Part shown: positions 9,768 to 18,422 of the stretch, piece by piece
Numbering within the stretch: position 1 is the stretch's first letter
Layout: every line of letters starts with the position of its first letter
Notes under the pieces: generated by a model
What the model was told of the DNA's origin: nothing
What the model saw: only the letters and a program-made list of their open reading frames with translations
The model's database searches: none
Origin: a virus
Reading direction: 5' to 3' (one strand)
DNA length: 59,893 nt
IMG/VR virus record: IMGVR_UViG_3300028595_000001
Span: 1 to 59,893 of that record
Position numbers and translations under genes: made by a program

Positions 9768-11195
9768 ATGGTAAATTACAACGCTTTCAACGTAGACCCG
9801 AACCAATACCAGCAGCAGGCAATGGGAAACTTTTCCAATGCTATGCAGATTCGCAACCAAAATCAACAGGCGGCGGACAGGAACGCTTTGTATAAGCAGC
9901 AACAGGCTGACCTACAGGAGCAACGGAAGGCGCAGAACGCTTTTGAGGCGCAACGGGTTGGAGAGTTGCAAAAAAGAACTGTTTTACAACAGCAACAGCT
10001 TGAACAAGAAAAGAAACAAGATCAGTACCGTAGGTGGGGCAAAGGGATAGAAATAGCTTTGCAACAAAAAACGACAGATGGGGCCAATGCTGCATTGAGA
10101 AACATCGCTCCTGTTCTTGGCTTAGAAGACGTAGAAAGTTTTTCATTTACAAATGTAAACCCAACACAATCAACGGGCGTTATTAAAACATCACAGGGCG
10201 ATGTTGAGATAACAGCGCCGACCGAAAATTTTTTTCCTGTAGTCGAAAAGATGACCACCGATCCGACGTTGGCAAACAATCCTGAATTGATGGGTAAGTT
10301 TTTGGCGGACAATGGCGCTTCGTTGAAACCATACACAGCAAAAGAAAAAGACGATGGATTTACGTTGGGTGAGGGACAGATAAGATATGATAAAAACGGA
10401 AACATTATAGCAAAAGGAACTCCCAAAAAAGACAAAGAAGAATCAACAAAGCCTATTTACGATAGGAATGTAGAGTTGGCCCTTGCTGCAAACAATATCC
10501 AAAAAACCAAAACTGGTGGTTACGAACAATTGGGATTTAACATAGACGGAGAAGAAACGTGGGTTCCAGCGTCAAAAGAAAACGCGCAATGGGCTGCAAA
10601 AACAGAAAGAGAACAAAGATATTATACATCCCAGGTTTTAAAATTTAAGAAAGAACTTGAAAAAAAATACAATGATACAATTAGTTATGAAGACGCTGGC
10701 TATGAATTTGAACAAAGAAGGGCAGAAGAAAGAGCAAAAAGAGCGGCTCGCGATGCTGCCTTTAAAAAAAGTTCGGCGGACGAACAAAGGTTTAAGCGTA
10801 TAGACAGGGGCGGTCCTCAAAAAAACAAACAAAAATTTGACCCAGAAGGAAACGGTTACGACATGGAGTCTGCGAAAGCAGCCGGTCTTAAGCCAGATTC
10901 TACGGGCCACTGGCCGTCAAGAGATCCAAAAACAGGGCTTCTTTTAAAGGGTCGTGGCCATAAAACGTGGAAAAAAACAATAGCTGCTGAAAAAGCTGCT
11001 GGATACGAAGTATATAAAGGGGATGATGGTAGATACTATTCTCGTAAAAAGAAAAAAGATATGTGGGAAAACTACCAAGAAGAGAGCAAAAATGCCTTTA
11101 AAGGTGCGGGTTTGCCTGAATCTTTAATGCAAGACCTCCCCAAAAAGAATGTAATGTCAGGAATGCCAAAACCGTACAACGCGAGATTTCGATGA
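9768..11195 (+). CDS. Coiled-coil internal virion / ejection protein
   Basis: 475 residues. Residues 10-90 are extremely Gln/Asn-rich and predicted coiled coil (QQQAMGNFSNAMQIRNQNQQ, then more Gln repeats). The middle has short beta segments and the last third is Lys/Arg-rich. No enzymatic motif was recognised. It is translationally coupled (ATGA) to the giant gene that follows and lies in the P22 gp20/gp16 position, so an ejected internal protein is likely. Confidence 0.5.
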   Translation: MVNYNAFNVDPNQYQQQAMGNFSNAMQIRNQNQQAADRNALYKQQQADLQEQRKAQNAFEAQRVGELQKRTVLQQQQLEQEKKQDQYRRWGKGIEIALQQKTTDGANAALRNIAPVLGLEDVESFSFTNVNPTQSTGVIKTSQGDVEITAPTENFFPVVEKMTTDPTLANNPELMGKFLADNGASLKPYTAKEKDDGFTLGEGQIRYDKNGNIIAKGTPKKDKEESTKPIYDRNVELALAANNIQKTKTGGYEQLGFNIDGEETWVPASKENAQWAAKTEREQRYYTSQVLKFKKELEKKYNDTISYEDAGYEFEQRRAEERAKRAARDAAFKKSSADEQRFKRIDRGGPQKNKQKFDPEGNGYDMESAKAAGLKPDSTGHWPSRDPKTGLLLKGRGHKTWKKTIAAEKAAGYEVYKGDDGRYYSRKKKKDMWENYQEESKNAFKGAGLPESLMQDLPKKNVMSGMPKPYNARFR

Positions 11196-14100
11196 CTAAT
11201 TGGTCAAAAACATTTGATTATTTAGACAGGAAGGAAATTTTTCCGCTTCCTGAACAACCGTTAGTAAACCAGCCGAAGCCAGTTGAACCAGACGACAAGT
11301 CTGAGTTTGGCAAAGGTTGGAAAGCCGGATTGTATCAAACCGCTGCCGTTGCTCCTGCTGTTGTTTCAATGGCGGGAAAAGCTGTTGGTGCTGATTCCGT
11401 TGCTGAGTGGGGCGCAGAAAAAGCTGGCGGTTTGATGGAAAAAGCGTCTGAGTATGAGGGTGAAACTTCTTTTGAAGAACTAATTGACAGCCCAACATTA
11501 GAGGGTGCAACCAATTGGTTTTTGCACACGGCAGGAACGGTTGCTCCATCTATGATTATTGGCATGACGGGCGCTGGCATTGGCGCAAAAGCGTTGGGTG
11601 GTTTGGCCTTAAAGAAAATGTCAAAATCTTTAATTGCCAACAAAGCCAAGGGACTTGTGGCTGAGGGGGTTGCGAAAGACGTTGCTGTCAAGCTGGCAGC
11701 AAAACAGCTTGCTTCAAAAGCCGTTAAATACGGCGCTGCGGCTGGAATTGTTGCAACAACGGCACCACAAGAAGCCGCCCACAATTTTATGGCTGACGTT
11801 GAGCAGCACGGTATTGAGAACGCTTCTCCAGGCAAGGCAGCATTAACAGGAACAGCCGCTGGCCTTGTGGAGCTTGGTTTTGGTGGTGGTCATTTACGCC
11901 TTATTAATAAGGTGTTGGGGGTTAAGGCCGGAAAGGTTGCTACCAAAGAACTGAGTAAGCTTGCCAAAATAGGCAAAGTTGGTGATGAATACCGTCTTGT
12001 TCGGATGCTAAAAGAAGCCGTTATTCAGGGTGGCGGCGAAGGATTACAGGAACTAACCCAAGAAGAACTATCTATCCTGAACGAAATCTGGACCGGCGAA
12101 GACCAATCCTTTTTTGAAAAAAAGAACCTGCTGCGCGCTGGCGAATCGTTTGCTGCTGGTGCTGTCATGGGTGTTCCTACTGGTGGTGTGACGGGTGTGT
12201 TCAGCAAAGCTTCGGTTGATAATAGCGGTGATACCACAGGAGAGGGCGATACAGGCACAAAAGTTAAGGGGCGCACCATTGACCTTGGAGACATCCCCGG
12301 CCCTGACGAATACGCCCGTATGGAAGCGTCCATGGGTGAAGACAGGGGGACAAGGACACTTGATGTTTATAAACAATCTCGCGGGAAAACCGTACCGAAC
12401 AGAAACCCAATTCAAGCAGAAATAGAACGACGCAAAGAAGAACAATATTGGAAGGACGAAGAAACAAAAATTAAATCCCAGCGCAGAGATGCTGGAATGG
12501 ATAGAAAAGACCCCAAACAGCAAGCATTGGAGGAAGCATGGCAAAAGGACAATGTAACGGAACCGGTCAAGGCAACGGAAATGGCTGCAAGAACCCAAGC
12601 CCCTGCTGCGGAAGCAACCGCAAAGGTAACGGAAATTGCGGAAAGCCCCAAGGAAAGGGCCGCAATAAGTGACAAAACGCCCCGTAAAGCAAAAGAAGGT
12701 CAAGGCGTTAAGAAACCACTGGTACAAAAAGTCGCACCGGAAAAGGCAGCGGAGGTAAAAGTTGGAGGTGTCGCCGTTACGTATAACCCCACAATTTCAA
12801 GGGTTGACAAAAACCGAGGGAATGGCGCGGCGGGTGTTGTTTTAATGGAAGAATCAGGACTCTCTACAGAACTTCCTGTGAGCAAGGGTGACGATATATT
12901 ATATAGGGGCATGTCTAAGGCTGAATATGAAAACGTAATTGAAACAGGGAAAATAGCGTCACACGGAAAAGGTGACTTTGTTCACGTGGGACACGAAGGT
13001 CAGACATCTTTCGTGGATGACCCCGTTGTCGCTGGCATGTTCGCTCATGGAGGTAGCCCCCGTGCTGGTGGAAAACCGTCTGTCAATGAACCAGCATATA
13101 TAATCGGCGTGAAGACAAATGCGCCTAAAACTAAAAGGCCATACCAGTATGGAGTCAAGGAAGCCACGGAATACGGTGTTGCTGGAGAAATTAGTGCTTC
13201 GGAGATTGTGAGCGTTACTGAATCAAACATGTATGCGATTGCTGATAACATTACTATCGACATGCCGATGGCAGAGCGCATCGGCATCGGGTACAGGGCA
13301 TTAAAACACAAGATCGCATCGAAAGAAGGTCAAGGCGTTAAGAAACCGTTGGTACAAAGTGTCTCATATAAAGCGTCAAAGAAAGTAGATTCAGCCGCTG
13401 ATGTCTTTAACACGGGTTCCTCGTCTTTTGGAGGCGGAATAAATAGCGTTACTTCTAGTGTCAAGAAGCTTGGCAATATTAGAAATAGACTCGCCTCTCT
13501 TAATCATAGTTTTAGCGACCTTGATGTCAAAACTAAGAGGAATGTGCAGTCTATTATGGTCGATGCGCTTCATCAGCCTGAGGTTAGAAATGCGGTTATC
13601 AAGTCTATCCCCGTTAATGTGGTGGACGACTTCATCTCTTTTGCCGGAATTTTAAATGGACCTGCCGATATGTTCTTCCATAACGGCGATGTGCTCCTTG
13701 ACCCTAACATTATTAATACAAAAAACTCTATACCCACTGGAGTTTATAGTGCCAGTTCTTTGCTGGATGGCATAGCACGCCTGACTACATCACAAAAAGA
13801 GACGGAAGTAAAGACCAAAACACAAAAAGCCACACCCGAAAAGGCAGCGAAGATAGGTGTTGACAAAGCGTGGGTTAAATTAGCAGAAAAACACGGAATA
13901 AAAAAACCATCTGATGCAGAAATAAAAAGACGCAACGACGAACTGATTGAAAAAAAGCGTGAGTTTGAGAGGAAACGGACAAAAGCTGCACCGAAGGCGA
14001 CAAAGACCAAACTCGCTACCGACCGCCGTCAACACCCATTAGACCCCGGCGGCGCACAGTACACCGATAAGAAACGCCGCAACCCACTGTTTCCAAGAAG

Positions 14101-17100
14101 CAAGAAGCCTGACCGCCGTCAAAACATTACTATGGCTAAACAGGTAGCGGCAGAGTTCAAGCGCATGGGTTTCGGTTCACGGGTGAACGGTGACAGCGTG
14201 CGTGTGTCAACCCCCACCGGAAACATTGCCATAAACATCGCTGACAGCGTGGTGGGAGACGATAGCGCAACGATAAGGATGGCATACGGTAAGGAAGCCA
14301 AGCCGGGGGAGAAAGTCGTAGGATCGTACTTTGACGGTGAAATTAAGCTGAAGCGCAACAAGGCTGACAGGTTTATTCTTAGCCACGAACTTTTTCACCA
14401 CATGAAAGCTGCTGGCCTGTTCACGGCGGCTGAAGAAAAAATCCTGTCACGCAAGGGGAGTGAGGAAGCACAGGCAAGATGGGTTGAGCGTCAGTTGAGA
14501 AACCGTGGCAAACAGAGCAGTGTGGTAAGAAAACTAATTAAGAAAATAGCCGACTTTTTGGACGCCTTGGCTAACGTGTTTGTGCGAACTGAGCGAGGGG
14601 TTTTGCGGGATGTGGAGTCGGGCAGAATCTTAAAAAGGAGCGACCCCAAGAATATCAGCGGCCCTCTTACGAAGAACGACATCAGGAAGCCTTCTGCCAA
14701 AGGGGTTGTGCCACCCCCTGCGAATAAAAGCCTCTCTAATGGAATTGGGGTGGCGGTTAAAAATCTTTCCAAGTCTTTTGTACCCGATACCGGCGTCCTT
14801 AAGCCTTTTAGCAGTCTTGATGTCGTAGGCCAAAGGGATGTGCTTGCGATGATGCGCACTATCCTTAAGGACAGAAAGGTTCTCGATTCTGTTGTCCGCC
14901 TTGTCCCCATTGATGTGGTGAACATGCTCAGTGGGAAGAAGATTTCTCCCAAGGTTTTGCTCGACAACCCATCTATGCTCGTAGACTTGCTTCCCACCGA
15001 CCCTAACGACCTTATACCCAGCGGCGTTCGTGCCGTTGATATACTTGCCCCTGTTAGCGCAATCAACGCTGCAAAAGTAGTTTTTGGAACTTCTGTGGTA
15101 CATGTATCGTCTAAAGAAATTCTTTCCGCAATTGGAACAGACAAGATCGGGCATGACAGCCTCCTTTCAATTGTCGATAAAATACCACACCCAAATGAAT
15201 ATGTCAACCAACTTTTTAACGAGGATGCCGCTGAGATTAACGAGCATATTCAGTACGCCACGGCGGTAGAGGGGGAACAATACACATTACCCTTGACCAA
15301 CATGGATAAAGCCAAGTCTGTTTTTAATCGCAAGTTCAACGATGCAATGTACTGGATTGTTGATAAAAATTATTCCATCGACGTAACACAGAAAAAACTT
15401 GGCGAACTGACAGATAAAATCAACGTGTTCTTGAAGGAAACGCAACGACCGAAGATTACCGCTGCGAAAGTAGAAAAGTTCTGGGAAGACGAGGTTCAGC
15501 CGCTTATTAAAAAGATGGCAAGGTACGGCGTAAACGTGGAAGACCTTGAACTGTATTCCCACGCCAAGCACGTTATTGGTGACAACCTCAACCAACTTCT
15601 TAGGGAGCGCAACGCTAAAATTCAGGTTGAAGAAATCATTGGCGTTCTCGATAAAAAAGAATCTAAAGCCGTTGAAGCATCCGTTAAGGGCGTGAAGGCA
15701 CCCGCCGATTGGTTGAAGCATCTTGAAGAAATATTTGACGCACACAAAAACAACGAAGACGTTCAGATGCTTAAAGCGAAATGGGATAAGTTCGCTGAAA
15801 AGCCATCTGGAATGACAGACAAAGATGCTAAAGCTGTTCTAAAACAATATGAGGGCGACGAAAAAATAGAAGAACTCCGCAAGATGATGCTGAACATCAA
15901 CAAGGGAAGACTTGACCTTCTTTTCGATGCGGGGCAAATCCCCAAAGAAGAATATGACAGAATTGTAAAAAAATACAAGTATTACGTTCCCCTGTATCGT
16001 GAAGGCTACGACGACTCTATGTTCGGAACGACAAGGGGGCTGAAACCTTCTGGGCGACAGGTAAAAGTTCGTGGCGGTTCTACAAGGAACGTGGTCAATA
16101 TCTTTGCGAACACGGTTGCCAATTATGAGAAGGCAATCAACATATCTGAAAAGGCTGTGTCTCAAAGGGCGTTGTACGGGCTTGCCAAGGCCAACATTGG
16201 TTCTGAAACGCTCACCATAAGACCCGTTAAAAAGTCTCCCCGCACGGACAAGAATGGAAATATTAGAATGTATCCAAACTTGTTTGAAGTCGAGCCAAAC
16301 GAGATGCGGATTATGGTAGACGGCAAGCAGTATCTTATAGAGGTAAACAAAGACGACAAAGACGCAATGTTGATGATGCGGACGCTCAAGGCAGATGACG
16401 GCATGAACGGTCCAATTGTCAACTTTCTTGCCAGAATAAACAGGTTCCTTGCGAGAATAAATACTACATGGTCGCCTGAGTTTATTATATCCAACTTCTT
16501 GCGAGACTTTGGAACGGCGAACATCAATATAAGGGACACCGGGGTAAAAGGGGAAAATATGTTCTCCGGTGCCAGAAAAGCCATTGTTGCGATACTTGCG
16601 GTAGAACGTGGTAAACGAAAAGGCACAGACCTTGAAAAGATGTATGATCGTTTTAAAGCGGCTGGTGGGAAGATCGGTTGGGCAGATGTTCACGGTTCGG
16701 TTGAAAATCTATCCAAAAAAATAACCAGAGAAATTGAGATGCAGTCGGGTAAGCGTCCGACAAGGGCTGCGATTAAAGGGTGGCTGGAATTAATCGACAA
16801 CGCGAATACGGCAATTGAAAACGGTATTAGGCTTCACACGTTCAAGCTTGCTACAGAACAGGGGAAGACTGACGAACGTGCAGCGCAGATAGCGTCAGAC
16901 CTAACGGTAGACTTTACCAAGAAGGGTGCGGCTGGACCCGTTATAAACTCTTTATATTTGTTCGCCAATGCTGGTATACAGGGTTCCTATCGTATCTTAA
17001 GAGCAAGCATCAAGTCTCGTTCGGTTCAGAAAGTGCTGGCGGGTATTGTCGGAACAAGTTTTGTCGTTGGAATTTTAAACTCAATGGCGGGTGAAGACGA

Positions 17101-18019
17101 AGACGGGGAAGACTATTTCAACAAAATTGACGACTTCGTGCGCGAACGGAATATGATTTTTATGATCCCAGGCACGAAAGGAAAATACGCCAAAATACCA
17201 GCACCTTGGGGATACAATTTGTTTTGGAATATTGGATCTGAACTTTCTCGCGCAGTTACAAAAGAAAATTTCAGTGCCATGTCAAGTGCCGGAAGGCTGA
17301 TATCTATTGCGGCTGGTGCGTTTAACCCCGTTCAGTCGGGGACGTTATTGCAAACACTCTCACCGACCGTGGCAGATCCGTTCGTCATGGTTTCCGAAAA
17401 CAAGAATTGGTTTGGTGGCGATTTAATGCCAGCAGTTAATAAGTTTGAGAGGGTTCCTACACCGGATTCGCAAAGATATTGGAAGTCGGCAAGTTCTGGT
17501 TCAAAATGGGTTGCTGGAGCATTAAACAAACTAACCCGTGGCGACAAAATCAAGTCTGGCGCAATAGACGTATCACCAGAAACGCTTGATCTTATCTTGG
17601 ACACCGCTGGTGGGTCAGCACTTCGGTTTTTCAAAGATTCAATCGGTGTTCCTCTCGCCAAAATTCGTGGTGAAGAAATAGAAGCGCATAAAATACCATT
17701 TTACAGAAGGGTTGCTGGGGATCAACCAGCGTGGGCGAACTCAAGAATATATTATGAAAACATTGAGAATGTTTTAATCGCGAAGGAAAGGCTGAAAGCC
17801 TACAAGGGAACTGTCCAATACAAGAATGTGTTGATTGCCACGAAAGACCTGAGAAAGATGATGCCCCTTGCTGAACAAAGCGAAAAGAGACTCAGGAAGT
17901 TAAGAAAATCATTGAAGGCGGCTGAAGTATCTGGCGATAAAGACCGCGTTGAAACAATCAAAAAAAGAATGAACGCTGTATATAACCGATTTAACAAGTT
18001 TTACAACAAGGAGAAATGA
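11192..18019 (+). CDS. Giant polyvalent ejection protein with zincin motif (2275 residues)
   Basis: N-terminal 330 residues are Ala/Gly-rich amphipathic helices as in gp16-type ejected proteins. Residues about 565-680 look like an ADP-ribosyltransferase-type fold (LYRGMS, TSFVDDPVVAGMFA, GEISASEIVS). Residues 1065-1069 are HELFH, a zinc metallopeptidase motif followed by a helix. Near residue 1757 TTWSPEFIISNFLRDFGT matches the large polyvalent protein associated domain type seen in many phages. Residues 734-866 and 1147-1321 are encoded by the strand opposite two HNH endonuclease copies and resemble each other. The protein is probably carried in the head and injected, delivering several activities. 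One uninterrupted frame and an ATGA overlap with the previous gene support the start. Confidence 0.75.
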   Translation: MTNWSKTFDYLDRKEIFPLPEQPLVNQPKPVEPDDKSEFGKGWKAGLYQTAAVAPAVVSMAGKAVGADSVAEWGAEKAGGLMEKASEYEGETSFEELIDSPTLEGATNWFLHTAGTVAPSMIIGMTGAGIGAKALGGLALKKMSKSLIANKAKGLVAEGVAKDVAVKLAAKQLASKAVKYGAAAGIVATTAPQEAAHNFMADVEQHGIENASPGKAALTGTAAGLVELGFGGGHLRLINKVLGVKAGKVATKELSKLAKIGKVGDEYRLVRMLKEAVIQGGGEGLQELTQEELSILNEIWTGEDQSFFEKKNLLRAGESFAAGAVMGVPTGGVTGVFSKASVDNSGDTTGEGDTGTKVKGRTIDLGDIPGPDEYARMEASMGEDRGTRTLDVYKQSRGKTVPNRNPIQAEIERRKEEQYWKDEETKIKSQRRDAGMDRKDPKQQALEEAWQKDNVTEPVKATEMAARTQAPAAEATAKVTEIAESPKERAAISDKTPRKAKEGQGVKKPLVQKVAPEKAAEVKVGGVAVTYNPTISRVDKNRGNGAAGVVLMEESGLSTELPVSKGDDILYRGMSKAEYENVIETGKIASHGKGDFVHVGHEGQTSFVDDPVVAGMFAHGGSPRAGGKPSVNEPAYIIGVKTNAPKTKRPYQYGVKEATEYGVAGEISASEIVSVTESNMYAIADNITIDMPMAERIGIGYRALKHKIASKEGQGVKKPLVQSVSYKASKKVDSAADVFNTGSSSFGGGINSVTSSVKKLGNIRNRLASLNHSFSDLDVKTKRNVQSIMVDALHQPEVRNAVIKSIPVNVVDDFISFAGILNGPADMFFHNGDVLLDPNIINTKNSIPTGVYSASSLLDGIARLTTSQKETEVKTKTQKATPEKAAKIGVDKAWVKLAEKHGIKKPSDAEIKRRNDELIEKKREFERKRTKAAPKATKTKLATDRRQHPLDPGGAQYTDKKRRNPLFPRSKKPDRRQNITMAKQVAAEFKRMGFGSRVNGDSVRVSTPTGNIAINIADSVVGDDSATIRMAYGKEAKPGEKVVGSYFDGEIKLKRNKADRFILSHELFHHMKAAGLFTAAEEKILSRKGSEEAQARWVERQLRNRGKQSSVVRKLIKKIADFLDALANVFVRTERGVLRDVESGRILKRSDPKNISGPLTKNDIRKPSAKGVVPPPANKSLSNGIGVAVKNLSKSFVPDTGVLKPFSSLDVVGQRDVLAMMRTILKDRKVLDSVVRLVPIDVVNMLSGKKISPKVLLDNPSMLVDLLPTDPNDLIPSGVRAVDILAPVSAINAAKVVFGTSVVHVSSKEILSAIGTDKIGHDSLLSIVDKIPHPNEYVNQLFNEDAAEINEHIQYATAVEGEQYTLPLTNMDKAKSVFNRKFNDAMYWIVDKNYSIDVTQKKLGELTDKINVFLKETQRPKITAAKVEKFWEDEVQPLIKKMARYGVNVEDLELYSHAKHVIGDNLNQLLRERNAKIQVEEIIGVLDKKESKAVEASVKGVKAPADWLKHLEEIFDAHKNNEDVQMLKAKWDKFAEKPSGMTDKDAKAVLKQYEGDEKIEELRKMMLNINKGRLDLLFDAGQIPKEEYDRIVKKYKYYVPLYREGYDDSMFGTTRGLKPSGRQVKVRGGSTRNVVNIFANTVANYEKAINISEKAVSQRALYGLAKANIGSETLTIRPVKKSPRTDKNGNIRMYPNLFEVEPNEMRIMVDGKQYLIEVNKDDKDAMLMMRTLKADDGMNGPIVNFLARINRFLARINTTWSPEFIISNFLRDFGTANINIRDTGVKGENMFSGARKAIVAILAVERGKRKGTDLEKMYDRFKAAGGKIGWADVHGSVENLSKKITREIEMQSGKRPTRAAIKGWLELIDNANTAIENGIRLHTFKLATEQGKTDERAAQIASDLTVDFTKKGAAGPVINSLYLFANAGIQGSYRILRASIKSRSVQKVLAGIVGTSFVVGILNSMAGEDEDGEDYFNKIDDFVRERNMIFMIPGTKGKYAKIPAPWGYNLFWNIGSELSRAVTKENFSAMSSAGRLISIAAGAFNPVQSGTLLQTLSPTVADPFVMVSENKNWFGGDLMPAVNKFERVPTPDSQRYWKSASSGSKWVAGALNKLTRGDKIKSGAIDVSPETLDLILDTAGGSALRFFKDSIGVPLAKIRGEEIEAHKIPFYRRVAGDQPAWANSRIYYENIENVLIAKERLKAYKGTVQYKNVLIATKDLRKMMPLAEQSEKRLRKLRKSLKAAEVSGDKDRVETIKKRMNAVYNRFNKFYNKEK
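12692..13358 (+). repeat. 37-bp direct repeat bracketing an ART-like domain insertion
   Basis: Copies at 12692-12728 and 13322-13358 (two mismatches) encode Lys-Glu-Gly-Gln-Gly-Val-Lys-Lys-Pro-Leu-Val-Gln in the same frame, 630 bases apart. The following protein run Pro-Glu-Lys-Ala-Ala occurs after copy 1 and again at about 13837, beyond the decayed HNH copy. The layout suggests the ancestral protein had one such linker that was split by an ART-like domain and by the antisense endonuclease. Confidence 0.75.
13391..13789 (-). pseudogene. Decayed antisense HNH endonuclease copy
   Basis: Reading the complement in exact register with the ejection-protein codons gives an HNH protein broken by a TAA at 13652-13654 and by a TGA at 13790-13792 just before its Cys finger remnant. 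Preserved segments include SSGYRV, then EHIAVMEEHIGRSI, then after the stop VVHHINGDRLDNRISNLRLM and HIPLSFDIKVAKTM. Each aligns with the intact copy at 14630-15154. The downstream half alone could start at Met 13573. No promoter or Shine-Dalgarno is evident. The opposite strand remains fully open as part of the giant protein (residues 734-866). Confidence 0.8.
14630..15154 (-). CDS. HNH endonuclease nested antisense in the ejection gene
   Basis: 174 residues. A zinc finger (C6, C9, C28, C32) is followed by a GYKVV strand, EHRWVVEQ, then the catalytic HVHHINGDKADNRIENL (residues 77-93) and HHRKHIPL. The C-terminus has a helix-turn-helix-like segment with RHPNSIREAF, probably for DNA recognition. 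This is the usual free-standing phage homing endonuclease layout. AAAGGAGG (complement of 15160-15167) lies 5 bases before the ATG, and a strong promoter lies just upstream. The gene is wholly inside the giant ejection gene on the other strand, codon on codon, so its antisense has no stops. It avoids TTA, CTA and TCA codons. Confidence 0.9.
   Translation of the reverse strand: MPDLVCSNCGKNFFRRYMYHRSSKNYFCSVDCANRGKYINGTNAAGYKVVRVGGKQVYEHRWVVEQNLGRNLLPTEHVHHINGDKADNRIENLSVLKDSAHHRKHIPLAYDIKTAKRLKDAGIGYKRLGKIFNRHPNSIREAFIRRGWHNPFGRRLPDVVLRKRAADILGVAPF
15179..15207 (-). promoter_or_regulatory. Sigma70-type promoter for the nested HNH gene
   Basis: On the minus strand TTGACA (15207-15202), 17-base spacer, TATTTT (15184-15179). 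Transcription would start near 15172, giving a leader of under 20 bases that holds the AAAGGAGG ribosome site. The promoter bases are also codons of the giant ejection protein. Confidence 0.7.
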
Positions 18020-18020
18020 T

Positions 18021-18422
18021 ATGGCTGGCAGTGCAACAATTGTATCAAACAAACTTAACGGCATGTGGAGAACGATTGTATGGAGATGGACTTCCGATGC
18101 TTCTGGCGATGTCAGTGGCGTAGGTTCTTTGGCCATTCCCGGTGGGTCGGTGAACACGATTCTTTCCGTACCTGATTCTGGTGTTACCCCTGACTTTGAT
18201 CTTGTTATTACTGGAAAAATTTTTCTTGATAACGGCGCAACTGTTTCCGTTGCCGATTTGTTAAATGGTGTCGGTACGGACCTATCCAATTCAACGAATG
18301 GTGAAGCGATAAACGTAAACGTGACCTACCCGCTTCCGTACAATGTTGAAATCGCTCCGGTTATTTCTGGCGCAGGTAGCGCAACATCTGGGTACCTGTT
18401 TTTGTTCATATGGCAAGAATAA
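18021..18422 (+). CDS. Small beta-rich virion-associated protein
   Basis: 133 residues, AAGGAG 8 bases upstream. Composition is Gly/Ser/Thr/Val with alternating short strands and no charged helices. It begins MAGSATIVSNKLNG and ends in the hydrophobic FLFIWQE. This is typical of small phage structural or fibre-attached proteins. No family assigned. Its stop overlaps the next start (TAATG). Confidence 0.6.
   Translation: MAGSATIVSNKLNGMWRTIVWRWTSDASGDVSGVGSLAIPGGSVNTILSVPDSGVTPDFDLVITGKIFLDNGATVSVADLLNGVGTDLSNSTNGEAINVNVTYPLPYNVEIAPVISGAGSATSGYLFLFIWQE

Noticed and set aside
15839-16693. 284-codon minus-strand frame inside the ejection gene
   Set aside because: Unlike the HNH frames it has no promoter, ribosome site or family motif and looks like a chance reverse frame.
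11192-18019. Intein or self-splicing intron around the HNH copies
   Set aside because: The plus-strand frame is open throughout, no intein splice-site residues were seen at the borders, and both HNH copies are on the opposite strand.
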